The position numbers were made by a program, and so were the translations under genes. The notes under the pieces were generated by a model. The model was given only the letters and a program-made list of their open reading frames with translations. It was not told the origin of the DNA and searched no databases. This document shows, one piece after another, positions 1 to 8,558 of a stretch of 64,000 bases of DNA. This DNA comes from JAWXCB01 sp034440455 (GTDB lineage: Bacteria > Bacteroidota > Bacteroidia > Chitinophagales > CAIOSU01). Each line of letters begins with the position of its first letter. Position 1 is the first letter of the stretch. The DNA lies in assembly GCA_034440455.1 (NCBI GenBank), contig JAWXCB010000002.1, positions 1 through 64,000 of the forward strand. The letters run 5' to 3'.

Positions 1-645
1 ATTTTATTCAACTATGACATTTATTATGCAGGATACGTAACCAAATATCCTCATAAAACCAATATTTCAAGATTACATCAAGACCCGACCTTTGTGCACG
101 AAGAAATCTGTAAATCGCTGGATGTGTGGAGCCCGATGATACCTACAGATGAGAAGAATGGAGCCTTGCACATGATTCGTAATTCCAACCGTTTTTTTCC
201 GGGGTATCGGGGCTACACTTGTAAAAAATATGATTATAGTGATATTCGCACTGAGGTGCAGGAAAAGTTCGGGAATATCATGAAAATGCAACCAGGGCAA
301 GCGGTCATGTATGATACTGCCACCTTGCATTTTTCTCAGCAAAACGAAACTGATGATATCCGGGCGGCCTGCACCTGCCTTGTGGGTCCTACTGAGGCTG
401 AGAAAATTTATTTTCATCACAATAAAGCGCGCAACACGCTGGATGTTTACAAAACGGATGATGATTTTATTATTTCTTATTATCGAAAGTATCTTAACAA
501 AGATGATCTTGACCTTCCCTTAGTCAGTAGAACTCCTTTCGAGCCTGCCATAAAAGTAAGCTTCAATGAGTTTGAAGAAATCTATCACCGCTATAATCCT
601 AAGCCTAAAAAAAGTTTCTTTGATTTTTTTCGCAGAAATAAATGA
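1..645 (+). CDS. Phytanoyl-CoA dioxygenase (PhyH)-like oxygenase, 5' truncated
   Basis: The reading frame is open from base 1, so the N-terminus lies outside the window; 214 residues remain. The product looks like a PhyH-family non-haem Fe(II)/2-oxoglutarate dioxygenase, which hydroxylates a small molecule in the cytoplasm. The HxD metal motif is visible as RLHQDPTF just before the GTG at 94. The segment WSPMIPTDEKNGAL fits the family's central strand, and the distal metal His is probably in TATLHFSQQ. The C-terminus is a basic tail (KPKKSFFDFFRRNK). The substrate cannot be read from sequence. The gene converges on two methyltransferases, a combination seen in small-molecule tailoring, but a pathway link is only inference. 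Confidence 0.72.
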   Translation: MLFNYDIYYAGYVTKYPHKTNISRLHQDPTFVHEEICKSLDVWSPMIPTDEKNGALHMIRNSNRFFPGYRGYTCKKYDYSDIRTEVQEKFGNIMKMQPGQAVMYDTATLHFSQQNETDDIRAACTCLVGPTEAEKIYFHHNKARNTLDVYKTDDDFIISYYRKYLNKDDLDLPLVSRTPFEPAIKVSFNEFEEIYHRYNPKPKKSFFDFFRRNK

Positions 646-705
646 ATCGCGCTCGCGTCTCCGGTAAAAAAACAGACTCCCGGTTTTCAAGAGAAAACGG
701 ATGAT

Positions 706-1467
706 TCAGGGTTTTGTAGCAAGTATTTCAAAAGGCTCTGCAAATTGAATTCCCTTTGGCGGAGCGATGCCTAATTTTTTTTCAAATTCATGGTCAATGC
801 TCTTAAACAGCACTGCGGGCATCCTGTAAAATTTAATTTCAAACCCGGCAGATTCAATTAAACGGAGCATAGTATCAATGTAGGTGTGGTTGTAAACGAA
901 AGTTTCATTCGCCTTCTTAATTAAAGCATCCACCTCTTTTTTTATTTCGGGAGCTGCTGCTTTCCTGATGTATAAATCACGAATGTATAAGGAGCCTCCG
1001 CTTCGCAGCGCTGAGCAAGTCTCCTTTAAAACCTTCTCCGGATTATAGCTATGCCCCAATGACTCAAGAAACAGAATTTTAGAAAACATTTCAGGAGCAT
1101 AAATTTTTGAAAGCTGATGATAATCTCCGAGGCGCGGGAAAATATTTTCTACACCGTTTTTACTTTTTCTTGCTGTTATAATTCTTACCTGCTCCGGTGA
1201 GTTGGTAAGCGCGTGCGCCTGTATGTTCAGCTTCTGTGCAAAATAAAAAGCAGGACCTCCAACACCGCATCCCGCATCAAGGATTACATCTCCTTCAGCT
1301 AAAGAGGCTGACTGAATCGTGTAGTTATGCATGTCTTCGATATGTTCGGTTCTAAATCCCTGAAATGTGTCGGTAATAGACATGAATTTTTCCGACCAAT
1401 GGTCATAGTAATCTGCAACCTGCTGAACACGCTGCTTATAGAAAAATTTCTTTAGAAACTTTTGCAT
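706..1467 (-). CDS. Class I SAM-dependent methyltransferase (second of a tandem pair)
   Basis: This 253-residue cytoplasmic protein has a Rossmann-type methyltransferase core. Motif I is VILDAGCGVGGPAFYFAQKL, which binds S-adenosylmethionine. A later acidic segment (MFSKILFLESLGH) fits motif IV, and LRSGGSLYIRDLYI fits the post-motif strand. The GPAxFFAxK pattern resembles C-methyltransferases of the geranyl diphosphate/sterol/tocopherol type, but the acceptor is unknown. Its ATG overlaps the stop of the upstream paralogue by one base (TAATG), so the two are probably translationally coupled. The two proteins share motif I, spacing and the C-terminal layout, which points to tandem duplication. 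Confidence 0.82.
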   Translation of the reverse strand: MQKFLKKFFYKQRVQQVADYYDHWSEKFMSITDTFQGFRTEHIEDMHNYTIQSASLAEGDVILDAGCGVGGPAFYFAQKLNIQAHALTNSPEQVRIITARKSKNGVENIFPRLGDYHQLSKIYAPEMFSKILFLESLGHSYNPEKVLKETCSALRSGGSLYIRDLYIRKAAAPEIKKEVDALIKKANETFVYNHTYIDTMLRLIESAGFEIKFYRMPAVLFKSIDHEFEKKLGIAPPKGIQFAEPFEILATKP

Positions 1468-2315
1468 TACAATTTCACGGCTTTTAACTCGAATATTTCA
1501 ATTACATCAAACACATCCTGGATATCCCCGCTTAGATTATTGTCCTGATATTCATTATTGGGTCCGTAAATTTCATGATTGCCGTGAAACAACGCTGTTA
1601 GTTCGTAATCTCCTTTTTCATATCCGGGCGTTCTGCCGAATTCAACATGAAAACCATTTGCATTCAAGTAAGCAGTCACCGCGCTTAATTCATTGATACC
1701 GTCTTTGAAATTAAAAGAATAGAATTCATTAATCCTTCTCATCACATTCATGTGTTTTTGCGGGTCTTTCGCCTTTAACCGTTCTGCCAGAAACCAATCT
1801 TTCAGATAAAGGGTTCCTCCCGGCTTCAAAACGGTGCGCACCCCTTCAATCACTTTGTGTATGTCATAACTATGGCAAAATGATTCAAAGAAATAAACCA
1901 CATCATAGCTGTTTGCGGGGTAGTATTCGGGCAGTTGGTGAAAATCACCGCAAAACACTTTTATGCGCGAATCCAATCCTCCTTCTTTGTTTTTCTGAGC
2001 GGCAATTTCGCTTTGGATGCGGGTAGCCGTAATGGCGTCTATCTGCACATTAAATTTTGAAGCAAAAAATCTGGCAGGACCACACACCCCGCAACCGGCA
2101 TCGAGCAGAGTCATCCCGTCTTCTATCCCTGCATTTGTGGCAAGATAGGCAAGCATTTCGCCCGGATCGGATGTACGTGATGCCTCAATTACATCCCCAT
2201 ACACGTTGAGATAGCGATTGTTGAGCACGGTAAAATGTTTATCCACCGTTCTTACGTGTTCGTGAAGTTCTTTCGCGTCATCGGGAGCCGATGTATCCTC
2301 TCTATTTGCATCCAT
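1467..2315 (-). CDS. Class I SAM-dependent methyltransferase (first of a tandem pair)
   Basis: This 282-residue methyltransferase is the promoter-proximal gene of a two-gene operon. Motif I is TLLDAGCGVCGPARFFASKF. The acidic pair in KVFCGDFHQL fits motif III, and VVYFFESFCHSYDIHKV fits motif IV. TVLKPGGTLYLKDWFLAE is the usual strand after helix E. An N-terminal extension of about 60 residues precedes the core. The acceptor is unknown; the closest look is to UbiE/sterol-type C-methyltransferases, at low certainty. The paralogue follows with a one-base overlap, and the truncated dioxygenase converges from the other side. Confidence 0.82.
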   Translation of the reverse strand: MDANREDTSAPDDAKELHEHVRTVDKHFTVLNNRYLNVYGDVIEASRTSDPGEMLAYLATNAGIEDGMTLLDAGCGVCGPARFFASKFNVQIDAITATRIQSEIAAQKNKEGGLDSRIKVFCGDFHQLPEYYPANSYDVVYFFESFCHSYDIHKVIEGVRTVLKPGGTLYLKDWFLAERLKAKDPQKHMNVMRRINEFYSFNFKDGINELSAVTAYLNANGFHVEFGRTPGYEKGDYELTALFHGNHEIYGPNNEYQDNNLSGDIQDVFDVIEIFELKAVKL

Positions 2316-2392
2316 TTATTTCTTTTGGCTTTATTTTAAAAACGCTGCAAAATCACAGTAATATTCTCAAGATTCTAATTGGGCATTGATGG

Positions 2393-2400
2393 CAAAGCTA
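2393..2400 (-). promoter_or_regulatory. Candidate -7 promoter element for the methyltransferase pair
   Basis: On the minus strand this reads TAGCTTTG, a full match to the Bacteroidota -7 consensus TAnnTTTG, about 78 bases before the ATG at 2315. A TTG lies 17 bases upstream, slightly closer than the usual 19-21, so the assignment is tentative. Confidence 0.33.
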
Positions 2401-2449
2401 ATTGATAACAGCAACCTCAAAAGTTGCAGTAAGCAACCGTATCTCCTCC

Positions 2450-4294
2450 TTAATATTTCATCATCGTAAAATAAAACGCGCTGCCGATGCCGGGTTTCGA
2501 TTCTACCCAGATGCCGCCTCCGTGCCGCTCAACAATATTTTTGCACAACGCAAGCCCGAAATTAAATTTGAAATGCCCTTTCGATTGATTTTCGCGCACG
2601 CGGAATATTTCTTCCAATTCGCTCTTTTCAATTCCACAGCCGTTGTCTTTTACCGAAAACTGCCAGTGTGTTCCTTTATCTTCAGAAGCTACAATGATTT
2701 CGGGCGAGCGCTCGCTGCGGTATTTCAACGCATTACTCAAGAGGTTTTCAAAAAGTTGAACGATGCTTGAGCGTAATGCTTTCGTTGTCGGCAAGTGTCC
2801 GCATTTAATGCTCGCATTGCTTTGCTTCACTTCGTGTTGCAGTTTATCAAGCGCAGTTTTGAACGTATCAAAAAAATCAACAGGCGCGAAATCAGCGATA
2901 TTCACGGTGATTTTTGAATGCTCAAATAAATCTTTCAGGAAAGCGTCAATTTGCTCAATGTCTTCAATCACTTCGCTTGTCTGTACGGCTTTTTGCGCTC
3001 CGATTTCTTTTTTGATTTCCGTCAGATAATTTTTCACACGCGCCAGCGGCTTTTCCAACTCGCTGATATTGAAATTGGATGCTTGTCCCTGCGTTGACAT
3101 AAATTTAGTAACCACGTCTTTCGCTTCAGCCCGCACTTGCTCGTTGATGCTCAACAAGTCTTCCCGCTCTTTTTTAAGTTCTTCCGCCATTTTGTTAAAA
3201 GAATCCGTGAGTTCGCCCAACTCATCATTCGATTGCTTTTCAATTTTCATGGAAAATTCCCCCTGCGCAATTCTATTCGTGGCATTCGTAAAATTCAAAA
3301 TGGGGGAAATAATGCGCCTTGTGATAAATACAGCAGTGACGGTGGCAATGATGAATCCGAAAAGAATAATCAGTACTGTAAAATATCCGATAGATTGCAG
3401 CGTAGCATTCACAAATGAAAGAATTGTGCGCTTGCCCTGCTCTACGGAAAGCAACGCTTCTGAAGTTGGTATTTCCACAACGGTTGTCCAGCCGTATTTA
3501 TTCGTGTAAAAAGAGACAAGGTTATCTTCATTGGTGACAGTTCCGTTCTTTTTAATCAGAATTTCATTGATATAATCAAACCTTGTGTAATCCTGATTTT
3601 GATAAAACTCGCGCACAGAAGGATGCGCAATCAGCATTCCCTGCGCTGAGATAATATACAGAAAGCCGTTTTTTCCGATGCGCGTTGAGGCAACCATTTC
3701 ACGAATAAAATCTAAATCCAGTTTCACAATTATTGCTCCGGAAAATACGCCTGTGTTTCCAAGTATCGGCTCGCCCAGCATAATAAAAGGAAGCTGCGTT
3801 GAAGAAGACACTTCTACAGGAGAAGTATAAGAAATCTTCTTTTCGACCTGCTTAAAAACTTTTTCTTGGCTGATATTAGCCGGTTCGTCTGATTCGAGAG
3901 AAGCCGAGTTGAATTTCTGATAGATGCGGTCTCCGAAACTATTTACTACCGTCAACTCCATGATGGATTGTTCCTGCGCGAAAAAATTTTCAGAATAAGC
4001 ATTGATATTTTCGATGTCCAGCCGGATAAAGTCAGGGGCGAGTTGCATCGCCTTTAAGTTTTGCCGCACTTTTTCGATTTCCTGCTCGATGAACATTCCT
4101 TCGCTCTTCGTGATAGCTTCATTTTTTTCGGAAACTAAATTGGTAAGGGTTTCCGTGTCGTGCTGAATCAGGTTTTGCTCAAGTTCAGTGATATTATTTC
4201 TGATAAAAAAGAAAAGAATGAGTACGATAGCCAGCGTAGGGATAATTGAGATAGCGAGAAACGGGGCGAGATATTTGAAAAAGAGCCTGTCCAT
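2450..4294 (-). CDS. Membrane sensor histidine kinase homologue lacking the phospho-accepting His
   Basis: This 614-residue protein has a transmembrane helix at 8-31, a periplasmic dCache-like sensor at about 40-285, a second helix at about 301-326, HAMP at about 326-380, a short coiled coil, and a phytochrome-type dimerisation and ATPase region to the end. In the ATPase domain the N-box is clear (FENLLSNALKYR, 515-526), as is the G1 box (DNGCGI, 550-555). Two catalytic features are missing. The H-box aligns as SELEKPL with Ser411 where His is expected, and the glycine-rich lid GTGxG aligns as KFNFG (576-580). No response regulator lies nearby. It may be a pseudokinase or allosteric partner of another kinase. 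The start sits just before the first helix. Confidence 0.85.
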   Translation of the reverse strand: MDRLFFKYLAPFLAISIIPTLAIVLILFFFIRNNITELEQNLIQHDTETLTNLVSEKNEAITKSEGMFIEQEIEKVRQNLKAMQLAPDFIRLDIENINAYSENFFAQEQSIMELTVVNSFGDRIYQKFNSASLESDEPANISQEKVFKQVEKKISYTSPVEVSSSTQLPFIMLGEPILGNTGVFSGAIIVKLDLDFIREMVASTRIGKNGFLYIISAQGMLIAHPSVREFYQNQDYTRFDYINEILIKKNGTVTNEDNLVSFYTNKYGWTTVVEIPTSEALLSVEQGKRTILSFVNATLQSIGYFTVLIILFGFIIATVTAVFITRRIISPILNFTNATNRIAQGEFSMKIEKQSNDELGELTDSFNKMAEELKKEREDLLSINEQVRAEAKDVVTKFMSTQGQASNFNISELEKPLARVKNYLTEIKKEIGAQKAVQTSEVIEDIEQIDAFLKDLFEHSKITVNIADFAPVDFFDTFKTALDKLQHEVKQSNASIKCGHLPTTKALRSSIVQLFENLLSNALKYRSERSPEIIVASEDKGTHWQFSVKDNGCGIEKSELEEIFRVRENQSKGHFKFNFGLALCKNIVERHGGGIWVESKPGIGSAFYFTMMKY

Positions 4295-4330
4295 GGGTTT
4301 TGGAAAAGTAATGGAATTTACCTTTTTCCC

Positions 4331-4362
4331 GAAACATAGTCAAAAGCATCTTTAACCTGCAA
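4331..4362 (-). promoter_or_regulatory. Candidate promoter of the sensor kinase gene
   Basis: On the minus strand TTG (4362-4360) is followed after 21 bases by TATGTTTC (4338-4331), matching the Bacteroidota TTG-N19-21-TAnnTTTG pattern except for the last base. It leaves a short leader of about 30 bases before the ATG at 4294. Confidence 0.4.
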
Positions 4363-4443
4363 CCTGAATCACCATGCCAAACACCTACGTAAAATCACGT
4401 AATTTCTTTAGCAAAATGGCAACGGTTATTCCCCTTTAAATTT

Positions 4444-4451
4444 TAAATTTG
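4444..4451 (+). promoter_or_regulatory. Candidate -7 promoter element
   Basis: TAAATTTG is a full match to TAnnTTTG and lies 63 bases before the ATG at 4515. No TTG stands at the expected -33 distance, so only the -7 half is supported. Confidence 0.33.
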
Positions 4452-4514
4452 GCAGAGCGAACAGAACTTAAACTATACCTTTCCAAAAATTTTACCCTAA
4501 CTCGTTTCCATTCC

Positions 4515-6080
4515 ATGAAATTCAATCCTAAAAAACTCCTGCTCTGCCTGTCCCTTCTTTTTGCAGCAACCTGCAATCAACTTTTTGCGCAACCTGTTTT
4601 TGAGAACGATGATTTCGCAGAATTAGACGACAGTTTCTTGGTGAGCAGAATCAGTATCTTAGACATTCCCGGTTTTGATTACGACCTTGCAGGCGCGGAT
4701 ACCACTTGGGATTATTCCAGTTTGATTCCAGTTTCGCAAGAATACCAGCGGTATGTTGACCCCGATCGCACCGGCTTTCGCGGCTCATACATTCTCACCT
4801 GTAATGCGCTCTGTTACACGCTTTGCTACAATGATTGCGTTGGCAATGGACAGTTTCCTTTTATCTGCTCCGGGTATTGCAGCATTGATTGCGGCTCTAC
4901 CTGCCTCACAAATTGGGTTACAAAATTTGATATGGCTAAACTCTCGAGTGATTCCATCAATCTTGGAATTGCCACGCTGGAAGACGTTTATAGTTTCTAT
5001 GACAAATCGCAAAGCGCGTTTTCGCAAGTGGCAGTTGGGGCAAAGCTTTCCAACTTTCCTATTATCGTAGATTATGCGAATGCCGACCGCATTCATGCTT
5101 TCCCTTTGGAATATGGAGATAGGGACACTTCATTCAGCAATTATTTCCTTCAAATTGATTCCATTCCGGGAACAGGCATTCCGGTGGGAATTAATTACCG
5201 CCATGGACAGCAGCGCTACAACAGCATTGAAGGATGGGGCACGCTGAAAACACCTTACGGCAGATTCGACAGTGTTTTGAAAGTGCGCTCCGATGTTTTT
5301 AATACAGACACGATCATTTTTCAAAACGACACGTTTACGTTGAAAGAATTTTTACCCAACCAAATACTTCCTGAACAAGTGATTGAGTATAAATGGTACT
5401 CCCCTGATTTTGGAATTCCGTTGCTTGAGGTTTCCGCATGGATAGTGGATGGAAACCTGATTTATCAAGACCTCAAATACATAGACAGCCTGCGTTGCTT
5501 CGAGCCAACTGCGCTGTTTGGTTACCTTCCATTTCCTACAGTACTTGATGGCAGCTCCAACGACAGCCTTGAAGTGAACTTCTACAGCCTCGCCATCAAT
5601 GGCGACAGTCTCTATTGGAATTTTGATGATGACTCCTCTGCAAGCAACACTACGGTGGGCGCTAATCCTTCGCACTATTACACTGAAGGCGGAATCTATA
5701 ATGTTGAATTTGTTGCTTGTAACAGGGCATGTCCTGATTATATCTGTGACACCTTTTCCCTGCCTGTGTTAGTTATTGATTTGCGCGACCCGGAAGACAC
5801 CACCTCCATTTCCATTCTTGCAGATGGAAGCTATGCCCTTTTTTATCCCAACCCTTTTCAGGATGTAGTACTTGCGGAGCTGAAGAACAATGAAAATAGG
5901 GATATCACGATTCACCTGCGCAACCTTGCAGGCAGAAAACTTTCTACGCTCTATAATGAAAATACCGACAAGGGCAATCAAACCATCAGTTTAAATCTGA
6001 GTCAATTACCAGCCGGGATGTATGTGCTTGAAATCAATTACGGAACATCCGCTTCATTTTGCAAGTTGATAAAGCAGTAA
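4515..6080 (+). CDS. Secreted PKD-domain protein with T9SS type A sorting domain
   Basis: This 521-residue secreted protein starts at the ATG at 4515 because it is followed at once by a signal peptide (MKFNPKKLLLCLSLLFAA, ending near LFAQ); the frame is open a little further upstream from a TTG without such logic. A Cys-rich insert lies near residues 75-135. A PKD-like fold follows at about 345-420, with the typical LYWNFDDDSS and HYYTEGGIYNVEF segments. The last 80 residues form a type A sorting domain: FYPNPFQDVV, a ITIHLRNLAGRKL strand, and LPAGMYVLEI near the end. T9SS would move it across the outer membrane. The Cys-rich middle matched no family I recognise. Confidence 0.85.
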   Translation: MKFNPKKLLLCLSLLFAATCNQLFAQPVFENDDFAELDDSFLVSRISILDIPGFDYDLAGADTTWDYSSLIPVSQEYQRYVDPDRTGFRGSYILTCNALCYTLCYNDCVGNGQFPFICSGYCSIDCGSTCLTNWVTKFDMAKLSSDSINLGIATLEDVYSFYDKSQSAFSQVAVGAKLSNFPIIVDYANADRIHAFPLEYGDRDTSFSNYFLQIDSIPGTGIPVGINYRHGQQRYNSIEGWGTLKTPYGRFDSVLKVRSDVFNTDTIIFQNDTFTLKEFLPNQILPEQVIEYKWYSPDFGIPLLEVSAWIVDGNLIYQDLKYIDSLRCFEPTALFGYLPFPTVLDGSSNDSLEVNFYSLAINGDSLYWNFDDDSSASNTTVGANPSHYYTEGGIYNVEFVACNRACPDYICDTFSLPVLVIDLRDPEDTTSISILADGSYALFYPNPFQDVVLAELKNNENRDITIHLRNLAGRKLSTLYNENTDKGNQTISLNLSQLPAGMYVLEINYGTSASFCKLIKQ

Positions 6081-6162
6081 GCATGTTTGATTTGAGGTTT
6101 ACCAAGTATCGCCTTCGGCTTTTTTTTTATTTTGCAGTCGTTTTAAAATTGGATTTTTTTCT

Positions 6163-7278
6163 GTGAAATTTCTGTTTGCCACCTCCTTTTTCTGTATTGC
6201 ACTCGCCTCCTGTTCATTCAGGAATACACCTTACGATGTCGTTTTGAAAACATATTCTAACGGAAATCCGCGCGTAACCGTCACCTACATTGGCAAGGGG
6301 GAGTTCATGCAAAAAGTGCGTTATGTGGAATTTTACGAGGATGGAACAAAGAAAAAAGAAACCCAGTACAGAAATGGCGTAGAGCACGGCAAATCCACTG
6401 CATGGTATTCCAACGGAAAAGAAAAATTGTTAGAATTCTATAAAAACGGATTGAAGGATAGTCTTGCTGTGTTTTATTTTGAAGATGGAAGAATCGGCTC
6501 AGAAGAATTTTACAAAATGGGCAAGATTGACGGCAACTCCGCCACCTATTATGAAAACGGGCAGCAGGCATCAAAAGCTTTTCACCAGGAAGGGAAATAT
6601 GAAGGAGAATTCACCAAGTGGCACGGCAACGGTCAAGTGCTGGAGAAAGGAATGTATATCAACGACAAGCGTGAAGGCGAGTGGGCTACCTATGCTGAAA
6701 ACGGACAAACAGAATCAAAAGGCGCCTACTTCGATAATTCAAAAGAAGGATGGTGGATGTATTGGTATAGCAACGGACAGAAAAAAGCAGAGGGAACATA
6801 CAAAAAGGGAAAGAAAGAAGGAAAATGGCCCTATTGGTATCAGGATGGGAAACTTGTTGCGGAAGCCAATTTCAAAGATGGAGTGAAAGAAGGCATCTGG
6901 GTGGAGTGGTATGACAATGGCGTGAAGGGTTTTGAGGGCACATTTAAAGATGGAAAGGAACACGGCAAAGTCACAAAATGGTATCGCACAGGCGAAATCA
7001 AATGGGTGCGGCATTACAACATGGGCTTGGAAGACGGGCTTTCTATCACCTATTTCAAAAACGGACGCAAATCATCAGAAGGATTTTTAAAAAACGGAAA
7101 AGAGAACGGCACCTTCACGGCATGGTATCCCAACGGCATGAAAGAATTTGAGCGCAACTTCAAAAACGGAGTTTCACACGGTAAGTTCATGAAGTGGGAT
7201 GAACTCGGAATCGTAGAATGGACAAACTACTACAACGAAGGCAAACTCGTAGAATCGCCAAGCATGGTGAATCCATAA
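6163..7278 (+). CDS. Lipoprotein of 13 YwqK/MORN-like repeats
   Basis: The start is a GTG placed directly before a lipoprotein signal with lipobox LASC (Cys17), so the protein is probably membrane-anchored. From about residue 55 to the end the 371-residue protein is made of about 13 repeats of 23-24 residues, with the pattern WYxNGxxxxExxFKxGxxxGxW. This is the YwqK/MORN_2 family, often labelled as an antitoxin component from one early context. No toxin partner is seen here, so that label should not be read as function. The repeats probably form a long beta-sheet strip. The sequence is Lys- and Glu-rich. The last repeat is degenerate. Confidence 0.85.
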   Translation: MKFLFATSFFCIALASCSFRNTPYDVVLKTYSNGNPRVTVTYIGKGEFMQKVRYVEFYEDGTKKKETQYRNGVEHGKSTAWYSNGKEKLLEFYKNGLKDSLAVFYFEDGRIGSEEFYKMGKIDGNSATYYENGQQASKAFHQEGKYEGEFTKWHGNGQVLEKGMYINDKREGEWATYAENGQTESKGAYFDNSKEGWWMYWYSNGQKKAEGTYKKGKKEGKWPYWYQDGKLVAEANFKDGVKEGIWVEWYDNGVKGFEGTFKDGKEHGKVTKWYRTGEIKWVRHYNMGLEDGLSITYFKNGRKSSEGFLKNGKENGTFTAWYPNGMKEFERNFKNGVSHGKFMKWDELGIVEWTNYYNEGKLVESPSMVNP

Positions 7279-7293
7279 TAGTTTGAAGTTGCA

Positions 7294-7357
7294 AGTTTGA
7301 GGTTTGAAGTTGAACAATGCTCTGTTTTTTCAAACTTGAAACTTCAAACCTCAAACT
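7294..7357. repeat. Intergenic hairpin with perfect 18-bp arms
   Basis: Arms at 7294-7311 (AGTTTGAGGTTTGAAGTT) and 7340-7357 (its exact reverse complement) enclose a 28-base loop. The arms are themselves built of TTTGAAGT/TTTGAGG-like units, and further such units lie just outside. It fills most of the 91 bases between the YwqK-like gene and the aminotransferase. It could act as a transcription attenuator or be a dispersed repeat. Confidence 0.75.
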
Positions 7358-7369
7358 CCAAACTAACCA

Positions 7370-8557
7370 ATGACTTCCCGCCAGCTTTTTCTGCAACATC
7401 TCGCACAAACAAGTCCTGCGCCCTTAATGCTCGAAATTGAAAAAGCAGAAGGGCTTTATTTATTTGACACAAAAGGGAAACGCTATCTCGACCTCATTTC
7501 CGGCATTGCAGTGAGCTATCTTGGGCACTCACATCCTAAAGTTGTAGAAGCGGTAAAACAACAGGCTGAAAAATACATGCATCTGATGGTGTATGGCGAA
7601 TATGTGCAGTCCCCGCAAGTGCAGTATGCGGCATTGCTCATGAAACATCTTCCGAAGAATTTGAACAGCGTTTTCTTTGTGAACTCAGGCGCAGAGGCGG
7701 CAGAGGGCGCGATGAAACTTGCGAAGCGCTTCACCGGGCGCACTGAGATTGCGTGCTTCGACAAAGCCTATCACGGAAGTACACAAGGGGCGCTTAGTCT
7801 TATCGGCAGTGATGCGATGCGCATTCCGTTTCAGCCGTTGCTTCCGGGAGTAAACCGCTTACGGTTCAACAATATCGAAGACCTCTCTTTCATAAATGAG
7901 AAAACCGCCTGCGTAATTATTGAGCCTGTGCAGGGAGAAGCGGGAGTTCGGGTTGCGGAAAAAATATTTCTGAAACAACTGCGGAAACGATGCGATGAAA
8001 CAGGAACATTGCTTGTCTTTGATGAAGCGCAAACAGCCTTCGGCAGAACAGGAAAAATTTTTGCTTTTGAACATTTTGATATCGCTCCCGATATTCTTTT
8101 ACTTGCAAAAGGGCTCGGTGGCGGAATGCCCCTTGGCGCTTTCATTGCTTCAAAAGAAATAATGGAAACGCTTTCAAATAATCCCGCGCTTGGTCATATC
8201 ACTACGTTCGGTGGTCATCCGGTGTGTTGTGCAGCAGGATTTGCCGCGATGCAAGTATTGCTTGCATCTGATTTAATTCAAACCGTAAAGGAAAAGGAAG
8301 CTTTGTTTAAAAAGCTGCTCGTGCATCCCTCTATAAAACAGTTCAGAAGTTTCGGATTAATAATTGCGCTGGAATTTGATTCGTTTACCACTTCCAAAAA
8401 AATCATTGATACCTGCATCAGCAATGGCGTGATAACGGATTGGTTCTTGTTTGCGGATGATTGTTTGCGCATTGCTCCGCCATTGATTATTGAAGATCGC
8501 GAAATCATTGATGCCTGCCGGATAATAAATGAAGCTATCGCTGATGCGACAGCATAA
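7370..8557 (+). CDS. Class III PLP-dependent aminotransferase (acetylornithine/ornithine type)
   Basis: This 395-residue cytoplasmic enzyme has the full class III pattern. The PLP phosphate region is FVNSGAEAAEGAMKLAKR, followed by YHGSTQGALSLIG. The cofactor-ring Asp is in FDEAQTAFGRTG, and the Schiff-base Lys is in LLLAKGLGGGMPLGAF. It transfers an amino group from an omega-amino or amino-acid donor to a keto acid. Its length fits the acetylornithine aminotransferase group, but no arginine genes are nearby, so a specific name is not safe. DEAQTAFGRTG differs slightly from the common DEVQTGFGRTG. It converges with the next gene, leaving almost no spacer. Confidence 0.87.
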   Translation: MTSRQLFLQHLAQTSPAPLMLEIEKAEGLYLFDTKGKRYLDLISGIAVSYLGHSHPKVVEAVKQQAEKYMHLMVYGEYVQSPQVQYAALLMKHLPKNLNSVFFVNSGAEAAEGAMKLAKRFTGRTEIACFDKAYHGSTQGALSLIGSDAMRIPFQPLLPGVNRLRFNNIEDLSFINEKTACVIIEPVQGEAGVRVAEKIFLKQLRKRCDETGTLLVFDEAQTAFGRTGKIFAFEHFDIAPDILLLAKGLGGGMPLGAFIASKEIMETLSNNPALGHITTFGGHPVCCAAGFAAMQVLLASDLIQTVKEKEALFKKLLVHPSIKQFRSFGLIIALEFDSFTTSKKIIDTCISNGVITDWFLFADDCLRIAPPLIIEDREIIDACRIINEAIADATA

Positions 8558-8558
8558 C

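Noticed and set aside
450..460. His459 of the sensor kinase (protein coordinate; DNA about 2916-2918) as a substitute phospho-acceptor
   Set aside because: It lies at the end of the second dimerisation helix (LFEHSKI), far from the H-box position.
2402..3509. Plus-strand open frames opposite the sensor kinase
   Set aside because: They mirror the coding strand of a well-supported kinase gene and show no domain, signal or start context.
6111..6130. Possible terminator (GCCTTCGGC plus T-run) after the T9SS type A gene
   Set aside because: The T-run is good but the stem is only three base pairs, too weak to list as a terminator.
6163..7278. Antitoxin label for the YwqK-like protein
   Set aside because: There is no toxin partner, and the protein is a lipoprotein made of repeats; the name comes from family history, not from function.
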